A stretch of DNA of 64,000 bases from Hymenobacter wooponensis (GTDB taxonomy: Bacteria; Bacteroidota; Bacteroidia; Cytophagales; Hymenobacteraceae), in the NCBI RefSeq assembly GCF_004745865.1, contig NZ_SRKZ01000001.1, forward strand, positions 1,240,001 to 1,304,000. The letters run 5' to 3'. This document shows positions 25,451-32,531 of the stretch, piece by piece. A program made the translations under genes and the position numbers. Below the pieces are notes generated by a model that saw only the letters and a program-made list of their open reading frames with translations, did not search any database and had not been told where the DNA came from. The stretch's first letter is position 1, and each line of letters opens with the position of its first letter.

Positions 25451-25765
25451 GTCAAGCCAGCTAAATTCAGTAATTAGCTGACTTGCCAATCAAGAGCGTT
25501 CTGTGGAGCTTATTGTAGCATTATACCTGCAGTGCCAACTTGATTTTCACTGCAGGTGTAATGTTTCAATAAGCTCCACATGGTCGTTTTTCGACTGCTT
25601 TAAGCAACCACGTTAGCTAAGATTAGCCCTTGCTAGCAACCATTCCCCAGCTTATCTGATAATAACCCCAGGGCGCAATTCTGCCCTTTAGGCTCCAATG
25701 GAAATACCATACCTTAGCCCCTCCGCCATTGTGCAGTACCGCACCAACCGGCGCTATTCTATCCT
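25451..25765. other. 315-bp intergenic region dominated by a long hairpin
   Basis: It holds the 79-nt inverted repeat 25502-25580. The remaining 185 bp before the cupin gene show no promoter of consensus type and no RNA gene. Confidence 0.5.
25502..25580. repeat. Long inverted repeat, 33-bp arms
   Basis: The left arm starts TGTGGAGCTTATTG and ends ACCTGCAGTG; the right arm is its reverse complement with three mismatches in 33 and a 13-nt loop. No U-run follows. It may be a terminator for azoR, a small mobile element remnant or a structured RNA. Confidence 0.8.
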
Positions 25766-26155
25766 ATGCTCCTCATGCAAGCATTAACTGACCTTCCGTC
25801 GCTGCAGCAAGTAGCGGCCTCCCTCACCGAGTACTGGTCGCCGCGAGTAGTGGCTGAGTTTGACGACTCTTACGTGAAAGTGGCCAAAGTACACGGCTCC
25901 CTGGCTTGGCATAGCCACGAGCACGAAGATGAAGTCTTTTTCGTGTTGAAAGGCCACTTGCGCATTGAGCTGGCGCAGGGAGCCGTTGAGTTGCCGGAGG
26001 GCGCCCTCTACGTAGTGCCCAAGGGGGTTGAGCACAATCCCGTGGCCGAGCAAGAGTGCCACATCATGCTGATAGATAAGAAGTCAACCCTACATACAGG
26101 TAACGTTACTACGGAGAAGACCCGCTCTTTGAACGAGCAGCTCCGTCCTCTATAG
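25766..26155 (+). CDS. Cupin domain protein
   Basis: The product has 129 residues, a single small cupin barrel. Motif 1, WHSHEHEDEVFFVLKGHLRI (about 48-67), gives two His and a Glu. Motif 2, PEGALYVVPKGVEHNP (about 76-91), gives the third His, so a metal site is intact. Relatives include mannose-6-phosphate-isomerase-like cupins, but substrate cannot be told. A second ATG at 25775 is possible. It ends before the shared terminator at 26248-26294. Confidence 0.85.
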   Translation: MLLMQALTDLPSLQQVAASLTEYWSPRVVAEFDDSYVKVAKVHGSLAWHSHEHEDEVFFVLKGHLRIELAQGAVELPEGALYVVPKGVEHNPVAEQECHIMLIDKKSTLHTGNVTTEKTRSLNEQLRPL

Positions 26156-26247
26156 CACGATAATACAGTTCCTAAAAGCCGCTTGACTCGCATTTTGAGC
26201 CATCGGTAGCGGCTGATTAGTCTCTACACCTCTTCCATCGGGCCTGA

Positions 26248-26294
26248 AAAAACAAAACCCGCATTTCTGAATCAGAAATGCGGGTTTTGTTTTT
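26248..26294. terminator. Bidirectional terminator between cupin gene and tmRNA
   Basis: Perfect 23-bp arms with a single-base centre, T-rich on the plus side and A-rich (U on the minus strand) on the other. It abuts the 3' end of ssrA. Confidence 0.93.
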
Positions 26295-26297
26295 GGG

Positions 26298-26664
26298 TGG
26301 AGCTGCAGGGATTCGAACCCTGGTCCAGACAAGGAAGCCGTCGAGCTTTCTACGTGTGTATCTATGCTTGAATTTTCGAGACATTCCAGGCGCACATCAG
26401 GCCCTTGGTTTGTCCTTATCTGCTTTAGTTTCGCCGAAGGGTCGCAGCGCCCCCAGGACTATCCTACTACTTACGACGCCCCGAACTCACCCGTGAGAAG
26501 GAGGACGGATGCGGGACGATGACAGTGCTTAGTACCTAGACTAGGCAGCCATGGCGTAGCTATACTCGCCGGTTGTTGTTTGGATGAATTTTTGGCGGGA
26601 GATTTATCCAACTCCCGACACGCTTACTCGCGACCTGCACAAGCTGTCAATTCCGGTCAGCCCC
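26298..26664 (-). ncRNA. ssrA: Transfer-messenger RNA (tmRNA)
   Basis: It is about 367 nt long and rescues stalled ribosomes with SmpB. The 5' end GGGGCUGACC pairs with 3' CAGCUCC to form the tRNA-Ala-like acceptor, and the T arm is CAGGGTTCGAATCCCTG. The tag frame resumes at GGC and reads GEYSYAMAA then TAG, close to the GEESYAMAA-type tag I recall for Cytophaga. Pseudoknot-rich G+C segments follow. After the discriminator A (26298) the genome reads CCC, not CCA, so CCA is probably added by the nucleotidyltransferase. A short hairpin leader (CCCGCC/GGCGGG, 26684-26701) lies upstream of the mature 5' end. Confidence 0.95.
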
Positions 26665-26816
26665 AATTTAGAAAGAACGAGACCCGCCACGAAAGGCGGG
26701 GTGCGAATGTACGCACATCAGGGAGAAAACGTTGCTTGGGGCCGAAAATGTTCCCGCTAGGCCACTTCATTCGGTGAAAAGCAAGGTGTGTAAAGTGGCC
26801 TAGAAATTTGGTAGAG

Positions 26817-26876
26817 CACCTGTAAAAAGCCCGTTATGCCTCGTCTGCGCTCGGCATAACGGGCTTTTTACAGGTG
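26817..26876 (-). terminator. Terminator after the S9 peptidase gene
   Basis: Perfect 24-bp arms (26817-26840 and 26853-26876) with a 12-nt loop. The left arm begins 7 nt downstream of the peptidase stop, and the stem includes a U5 run on the minus strand. Confidence 0.9.
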
Positions 26877-26883
26877 TTGCCAG

Positions 26884-29055
26884 CTACTTCATAGTGGCGC
26901 TTTTGGGCTGAAAGCCGGGTTGCCCAGTTTGCCAGAGGCCGAAAGCCAGCAGATCCGCCATGACTTCGAACTGCTTCTGCTTGGAGTCGCCGATGCCGTG
27001 GCCGGCTTCGTAATCGGTGAAGAACAGCACGGGCTTGCCGGAGGTGGTGCTGGCTTGCAGGCGGGCGGCAAACTTGGCGGGTTGCCAAGCAATAACGCGG
27101 GGGTCGTTGAAGCCCGCCGTAACCAGCGTGGCCGGGTATTTTGTACCAGGCTGCAAGTGTAGGTAGGCATCCATCTCCAGTAGTCCCTTGGCCTCATCCT
27201 CCTTGGCCATGGTCCCGAACTCAGGGATATTGACCGGGCCGTTGGGGGAGTTTTCCATGCGCACCGCGTTTAGGCAGCCCACTTCCGGAATAGCAGCGGC
27301 AAACAGATCGGGCCGCTCGGTCATGGCGCGGCCAATCAGGATACCACCGGCACTGCCCCCGTTGATAGCAATATGACCGGGGGCGGTGTACTGGTTTTTG
27401 ACCAGATACTCAGCCGAAGCAATAAGGTCTTTCCAGGTATTGGGCTTAGTGGTTTTCTGGCCGGCTTTGTGCCACTCCTCGCCTAGCTCGCCCCCACCGC
27501 GCACGTGGGGCACGGCCAGAATACCACCCTGCTGTGGCCAGAGCAAATACGACGGCATCAGGGTGGGCTCTATCGCCCGCGAATACGCCCCGTAACCAAC
27601 CATCAGGGTAGGTGCGCTACCGTCGCGCTTCAACCCTTTCTGGTAAATCAACGACAGGGGCACTTGCACGCCATCGTGCGAGGGCACCATGAGCTCTTCC
27701 ACTACCAGATCAGCAAACTCCGGGTACTGCACCTCCGACGACAGCGGCTCGGGCACAAATTTGCTGCCGGCCAGGTCGTAGCGGTAGCGCTGCCGATCAG
27801 TAGCCCAGCCACCCATAGTCACCCATAAATCCGGAGACTGAGCGTTTTTGGCTACCAGTTCCAGCCGACCCGCCGCTTGTGGCAGTTTCAGCTCGCGCAC
27901 CGTTTTCGAGCCCTTCGGCACAAAGTACAGCCGGGTTTGCACGCCGTTGCGGGAGCGCACGAAGTAGAGGCCATCCTTAGTGGTTTTTAGCTGTTCGTCG
28001 ATGATGGCTTCATTAGCACTTTCGGGCACCAGCACCTCGGCCGTGGCTACCTCGGGGCGGGCAGCGGCTATACGCATTAGTTTCTGGCGCGGCGTATGTT
28101 TGGAGGTTACAAAATAGATGTATCGGTCGTCGGACACGAAGTTGGTAATCTCATCGGTGGGCCGAAACAGCGTCTGCCAGGGCACATTTGGCTTGCTTAG
28201 GGCGGCAGCCGGAGCATAAAAGGCGTGCAGGTAGCGGTCCACGGAATACAAGAAGCCGTAGGCCAGTCGGGTGTCTCGGTCTACGCCCGCGTAGGGGTAC
28301 TCAGAAGGCTTGATGCCAAGCTTGGGATACAGCTGCGAGGAGAAAATTACCTTGTCTTGACTGGCCGGCGTACCCACCCGATGCAGGCGGCACTGAGTGT
28401 TTTGGCGAGCAGCCATGTCTTTGAGGTCGGCATTGTTATAGGGCAGGTAGGTAATGCTCTGGTTGTCGGGCAGCCACTCCCCACCGCCACGCGTGAGCGG
28501 CAGCTGTTCGGGGTAAAGCTTCCGCGTCTTGACATCCAGGATGAGCATGCGGCCTAGCTCCGCTCCTTTCTCCGTAATGCCAAACGATACTTTGGAGCCG
28601 TCGTTACTGGGAGCAAACCCACTGATATTAAATAGCTTGCCGGCTTCGAACGTCTCAGGATCGAAGAGCAGCGTTTCGGAACCGGTATACCCTTCGCGGC
28701 AATAGAGCTTGGGCTGCTGGTCTTCGGGTCGCGACTTGAAATAGAAATACCGGTCGTTGTCGGCCACGCGCAGGTCGGTTACGCGGGTGGCTTTGCGCTT
28801 ATCAAATGCCACCATCTGGTCAATGAGCTTTTGCCGGCCCGGAATGGCATCGAGGTTTTGGCGGGCGTAGGCGGCCTGGGCCTTCATCCAGGTTTGCACG
28901 GCCGGGTCCGTAAGGTTTTCGAGGTTGCGGTATGGGTCCGTCACCTTCACGCCAAAATAGGTATCAGTGGCGGGCACGGAGGGTGCTGAGGGCTGGCCTA
29001 GTACGGCAGTTGCTACTAGGCCTAGCGCCAGTAGGGAGCATAGAAATTTAGGCAT
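26884..29055 (-). CDS. Prolyl oligopeptidase family serine peptidase (S9A), secreted
   Basis: The product has 723 residues from ATG 29055 with a signal peptide (MPKFLCSLLALGLVATAVLG). The N-terminal part up to about 430 is the seven-bladed propeller that filters substrates (DPYRNLENLTDPAVQTWMKA is the usual opening). The C-terminal alpha/beta hydrolase has the triad Ser568 (NGGSAGG), Asp651 (FNDPR) and His686 (EAGHG). It cleaves short peptides after proline, here probably in the periplasm. Motifs are complete. CAAAGCTA at 29191-29198 is a possible -7 element on the minus strand. Confidence 0.95.
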   Translation of the reverse strand: MPKFLCSLLALGLVATAVLGQPSAPSVPATDTYFGVKVTDPYRNLENLTDPAVQTWMKAQAAYARQNLDAIPGRQKLIDQMVAFDKRKATRVTDLRVADNDRYFYFKSRPEDQQPKLYCREGYTGSETLLFDPETFEAGKLFNISGFAPSNDGSKVSFGITEKGAELGRMLILDVKTRKLYPEQLPLTRGGGEWLPDNQSITYLPYNNADLKDMAARQNTQCRLHRVGTPASQDKVIFSSQLYPKLGIKPSEYPYAGVDRDTRLAYGFLYSVDRYLHAFYAPAAALSKPNVPWQTLFRPTDEITNFVSDDRYIYFVTSKHTPRQKLMRIAAARPEVATAEVLVPESANEAIIDEQLKTTKDGLYFVRSRNGVQTRLYFVPKGSKTVRELKLPQAAGRLELVAKNAQSPDLWVTMGGWATDRQRYRYDLAGSKFVPEPLSSEVQYPEFADLVVEELMVPSHDGVQVPLSLIYQKGLKRDGSAPTLMVGYGAYSRAIEPTLMPSYLLWPQQGGILAVPHVRGGGELGEEWHKAGQKTTKPNTWKDLIASAEYLVKNQYTAPGHIAINGGSAGGILIGRAMTERPDLFAAAIPEVGCLNAVRMENSPNGPVNIPEFGTMAKEDEAKGLLEMDAYLHLQPGTKYPATLVTAGFNDPRVIAWQPAKFAARLQASTTSGKPVLFFTDYEAGHGIGDSKQKQFEVMADLLAFGLWQTGQPGFQPKSATMK

Positions 29056-29283
29056 GAGGATATAAAGTGGAAAGGATGTGGAAGGACAGAGTAGAACCCC
29101 AATGGTAGGCCACTCACTCAGGGCTGAATGCACTGCATCGGAGGCAATGCCCGCTGACCACTAGATTTCTAGTCTGGACTCGGCTAAGACCAAAGCTACG
29201 CGCTGCTATCATCCAGAAAATGAGTAATATTACCTATACCCTATTCTTTCTGGATTGCCCCTGGCCGCCTTATCTGCTCTGCC

Positions 29284-30042
29284 ATGTTTCGCCTCCGCAC
29301 CACCGATTTTCTGCGCCTCAATCAGGCTATCACGTTCATCTACGCCGAGCTGGAGCCTGCCACGTTATTTGACCGGTTGTCGGAGGCAGCGGCATTAGTC
29401 ATTCAGGCCGAAACGGCATGCTTTGATGGACTTGACCCTAGTGGGCGCGTAGGCCACTTGGGGGCGTACCCGGAGGCAATGTTCTCGGCGCTGACCTTCT
29501 CTCACCTAGCTACGCATTTACTGGATCATCCGCTCTTCCCGGCCATTATGGAGCAGGGCTTCGCTCAGCCCTTGCGCACTTCCGATGTGGTACCGCTTAG
29601 CCGGTTTCAGGATACGGCGCTGCATTATGAATTCTATCGGCCACTGGCCATCACCCATCAGCTTGTAGTAGGCCTGCCAGTAGCACATTACGGCCGGGTT
29701 ACCTGCGCCGTTAATCGCTCCCACCGAGATTTCACGGCCACCGACCAAGCCTTGCTACAACTGCTGGTGCCCCACTTCCAGGCCGCCGTGCGGCTGAGCC
29801 AAACCCTGCGTGAACTGCGGCAGCAAGTGCCGCCGACGGCCACACAAGCTACGCAGGAGCTTACCCCGCGTGAATCCGTAATTCTAGGCCACCTTATGCA
29901 CGGCCTACCCGATAAGGAAATCAGCCGCGTGTGCGGCATCAGTCCGCGGACGGTGCAAAACCATTTGCAGAATATTTACACCAAACTAGAGGTGGATAAC
30001 CGCACGGCGGCTCTATGCCGAGTATTGGGGGTGGCGGGGTAA
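29284..30042 (+). CDS. LuxR-type transcriptional regulator with N-terminal sensor-like domain
   Basis: The product has 252 residues. The C-terminal GerE/LuxR helix-turn-helix is clear: LTPRESVILGHLMHGLPDKE, ISRVCGISPRTVQNHLQNIY, TKLEVDNRTAALCRVLG (about 195-250). The first 170 residues are an alpha/beta domain with TACFDGLDPSGRVGHLG and VNRSHRDFTATDQALLQLLV, resembling GAF-type sensors. No phosphoacceptor receiver motif is seen. The target is unknown; the S9 peptidase gene diverges from it and dnaX follows after 60 nt. Confidence 0.88.
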   Translation: MFRLRTTDFLRLNQAITFIYAELEPATLFDRLSEAAALVIQAETACFDGLDPSGRVGHLGAYPEAMFSALTFSHLATHLLDHPLFPAIMEQGFAQPLRTSDVVPLSRFQDTALHYEFYRPLAITHQLVVGLPVAHYGRVTCAVNRSHRDFTATDQALLQLLVPHFQAAVRLSQTLRELRQQVPPTATQATQELTPRESVILGHLMHGLPDKEISRVCGISPRTVQNHLQNIYTKLEVDNRTAALCRVLGVAG

Positions 30043-30082
30043 TAAGCCACCGGCCTGGCTTCCAAACCCCGGCTTTTCGGGG

Positions 30083-30090
30083 TATCTTTG
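30083..30090 (+). promoter_or_regulatory. Predicted dnaX promoter, -7 element
   Basis: TATCTTTG fits TAnnTTTG. The ATG is at 30103, so the leader would be very short. A small hairpin CCCCG/CGGGG (30067-30082) lies directly upstream and may end the LuxR transcript. No clear -33 element. Confidence 0.5.
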
Positions 30091-30102
30091 TAGCCAGGAC
30101 TT

Positions 30103-32298
30103 ATGGAGAATTTTGTTGTTTCGGCCCGGAAATACCGTCCCGCTACCTTTCGCAGCGTAGTTGGGCAGCAGCACGTTACCACCACGTTGCAGAACGCCAT
30201 TGCCTCCCAGCATCTGGCGCAGGCGTTTCTGTTTTGTGGTCCGCGCGGAGTGGGTAAAACCACCTGTGCGCGTATTCTAGCCAAGACCATCAACTGCGAG
30301 TTTGTAGAGGAGCACGTGCGTAAAGGCCGGCCAGTTTCGGAGCTGCTGAAAGCCCAGCCCGAGATTGTACCCGATGTGCTCCAGCAAGCCGCCGACCCGG
30401 ATAATACGCCCTTTGAGCTGGAAGCCTGCGGTAAGTGCAGCTCCTGCCGGGCCTTCCAGGAAAACGCCTCGTTCAACGTTCATGAGCTGGATGCAGCCTC
30501 CAACAACTCGGTGGAGGACATCCGGAGCTTAGTGGAACAGGTGCGCTACGCCCCGCAGCAGGGTCGCTTCAAGGTGTACATCATCGACGAGGTGCACATG
30601 CTCTCGAATGCGGCCTTTAATGCCTTCCTCAAAACGCTGGAAGAGCCGCCAAGCTACGCCATCTTCATTCTGGCCACCACGGAGCGGCACAAGATCATCC
30701 CGACCATCCTCTCGCGCTGTCAGATCTTCGACTTCAACCGAATTCGGGTCGATGATATCCGGGGGCATCTGCGCTACGTGGCTACGCAGGAGCACATCAA
30801 AGCCGAGGATGACGCTTTGCACCTGCTGGCCCAGAAGGCTGACGGTGGCCTACGTGATGCCCTGAGCATGTTCGACCAGATGGTGACTTTCTCAGGTCAT
30901 GATCTGCGCTACAAGGACGTAGTGCAGAACCTACACATTCTGGATTATGAGTACTACTTCCGGCTCGTTGATGCTCTGCTGACGGAAAACCTGTCGCAGA
31001 CCTTGCTGCTGCTGGAGGAGGTTGTGCAAAATGGCTTCGACCTGCACAACTTTGTGGTGGGGGCGGCCGAGCACCTACGCGGCCTGCTGGTGTGCAAAGA
31101 CCCCGTGACGGTGCAGTTGTTGGAGGTATCCGACAACATTCGGGCGCGCTACGTGCAGCAGGCCCAAGCCGCGCCGCTGGCCTTCCTGCTTTCGGCCCTG
31201 AACCTGGTAAGCCAGTGCGACCGAGAGTTTAAGCAGGCTAAAAACCAGCGCCTCCACGTGGAGCTGATGCTGATGAAGCTGGCCTACCTAAACGGCGCCG
31301 TGCAGTTTGCCCGCGACATGGGCGCTGGCCCCGCGGCCAATGCCCAACCCACCTCAACCAGCACCCCACGGGCATCGTCAGATAACGGCGAGGCGAAAAA
31401 AAAAAGTAGCGTAGCGCCAGCCGCCGCCCCGGCTACGGATGGCCTGCTCAGCACTACGGGCACAGCCGAAGCACCTGCTCCTTACGCCTCTGCTAACGGT
31501 AACGGCGTGGCTAACCCACCAGTGGCAGCAGCCAGCCCAGCCCCTGAGCCGGCTAGGCCACTCGCTCATGCTCCCGCCGACCCCGAGCCCATTGTGCCCG
31601 TGGAAAGCGGTGTGGAAGAATTGCACAGCACACCCAGCATAGAGAACGAAGCCGCTACGGTTGCCCCCACCACCCAGAAGCTGCGCGACACGGTGCCGCA
31701 CGTGGAGATTGGCAGGCCTAGCGTAGCTGGCCACGAGCCCGGCCAGACGCCCGTAACAGCTGCACCTTTGCCCCCGCCCCGCCCGGGGCTGCCCACAGGT
31801 AAACCCATAGGCCTAGGCAGCAAGATTCCGGGCTTAGGTAGCCTCAATGCTCTGAAGGCCCAGATGGAGCAGCAGGCCGCCGGTAAGGCTGCACTGGTTG
31901 ATAGTGAGCCCAGCGGCCCTACTACTGGCCTAGCGCCTGTTAATGATGAGGTGCTGCAGCGCGTATGGGCAGAACTGCTGGAAGAGCGCAAGCAAAACAG
32001 CATGAGTGAGTACAGTGTGCTCAACCGTCCCGTGCGCGCCAATGAGCAGCACGTAATCCTGCTTCGCGTGGACAATCCGGTGCAGGAAGATCAGTTCAAC
32101 GAGTTCCGGGCGGGCTTCTTGGGTGAGCTGCGCCGTCGCACTGGCTACCCCCGCCTCAACGTGCAAGTAGAGGTAAGCGAACAAGTAGACACTGGCCGCA
32201 AGCTCTACACCTCTTCCGACAAGCTGGAGTACCTGATGGAAAAGTACCCCATGCTCTCCGAGATGAAGCAGCGGCTGGGGCTGGACGCCGATTTTTAG
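30103..32298 (+). CDS. dnaX: DNA polymerase III tau subunit (gamma by slippage)
   Basis: The 731-residue product is the clamp-loader ATPase that also links the polymerase cores. The AAA+ part has Walker A GPRGVGKTT (46-54), a zinc module (Cys65, CGKCSSC at 109-115, with an unusually long insert between the first and second Cys), Walker B VYIIDEVHM and sensor/arginine finger LATTERHKIIPTILSRC. Domain III reaches about 400; then comes a Pro/Ala-rich linker and a C-terminal tau-type domain (from about 610). Codons 432-434 are AAA inside ten A residues (31396-31405). A one-base slip in either direction meets a stop at once, giving a gamma form of about 435 residues. Confidence 0.96.
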   Translation: MENFVVSARKYRPATFRSVVGQQHVTTTLQNAIASQHLAQAFLFCGPRGVGKTTCARILAKTINCEFVEEHVRKGRPVSELLKAQPEIVPDVLQQAADPDNTPFELEACGKCSSCRAFQENASFNVHELDAASNNSVEDIRSLVEQVRYAPQQGRFKVYIIDEVHMLSNAAFNAFLKTLEEPPSYAIFILATTERHKIIPTILSRCQIFDFNRIRVDDIRGHLRYVATQEHIKAEDDALHLLAQKADGGLRDALSMFDQMVTFSGHDLRYKDVVQNLHILDYEYYFRLVDALLTENLSQTLLLLEEVVQNGFDLHNFVVGAAEHLRGLLVCKDPVTVQLLEVSDNIRARYVQQAQAAPLAFLLSALNLVSQCDREFKQAKNQRLHVELMLMKLAYLNGAVQFARDMGAGPAANAQPTSTSTPRASSDNGEAKKKSSVAPAAAPATDGLLSTTGTAEAPAPYASANGNGVANPPVAAASPAPEPARPLAHAPADPEPIVPVESGVEELHSTPSIENEAATVAPTTQKLRDTVPHVEIGRPSVAGHEPGQTPVTAAPLPPPRPGLPTGKPIGLGSKIPGLGSLNALKAQMEQQAAGKAALVDSEPSGPTTGLAPVNDEVLQRVWAELLEERKQNSMSEYSVLNRPVRANEQHVILLRVDNPVQEDQFNEFRAGFLGELRRRTGYPRLNVQVEVSEQVDTGRKLYTSSDKLEYLMEKYPMLSEMKQRLGLDADF
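31396..31437 (+). promoter_or_regulatory. dnaX: Candidate programmed slippage site in dnaX
   Basis: A10 (31396-31405) is followed by GTAGCGTAG. Shifting to -1 gives AAG TAG (stop at 31407). Shifting to +1 gives GTA GCG TAG (stop at 31412). A 6-bp stem CGTAGC (31410-31415) / GCTACG (31432-31437) begins four bases after the A-run, where E. coli dnaX also has a stimulatory stem. The zero frame reads on as KKKSSVAPAA. Confidence 0.75.
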
Positions 32299-32336
32299 CC
32301 ACTTCTACAGGCTTACTTTGCTCATCAAACCTGTGC

Positions 32337-32374
32337 AAAGAAGCCCACCTCTCATCTGAGAGGTGGGCTTCTTT
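32337..32374 (+). terminator. Terminator after dnaX
   Basis: 17-bp perfect arms (32337-32353, 32358-32374) with a 4-nt loop and T-run end. Confidence 0.92.
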
Positions 32375-32480
32375 ATGTAAGTCAAAACGGAGCTATTACC
32401 CCCCCATTTCTCATACGCAAAATTTCGCACTTCTAGGGCGCGGCGTTCAGGCTAGGCTTTTTATTCCAGGATGGGCCGCC

Positions 32481-32488
32481 TATCTTTG
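32481..32488 (+). promoter_or_regulatory. Predicted promoter of the M16 lipoprotein gene
   Basis: TATCTTTG fits TAnnTTTG. A T-run ending near 32461 stands about 20 bp upstream, in place of -33 TTTG. The leader would be about 35-40 nt. Confidence 0.5.
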
Positions 32489-32531
32489 ATTCCTTTATTC
32501 CTAGGCCCTGCTTGTTGCGTCCGCGTATATT

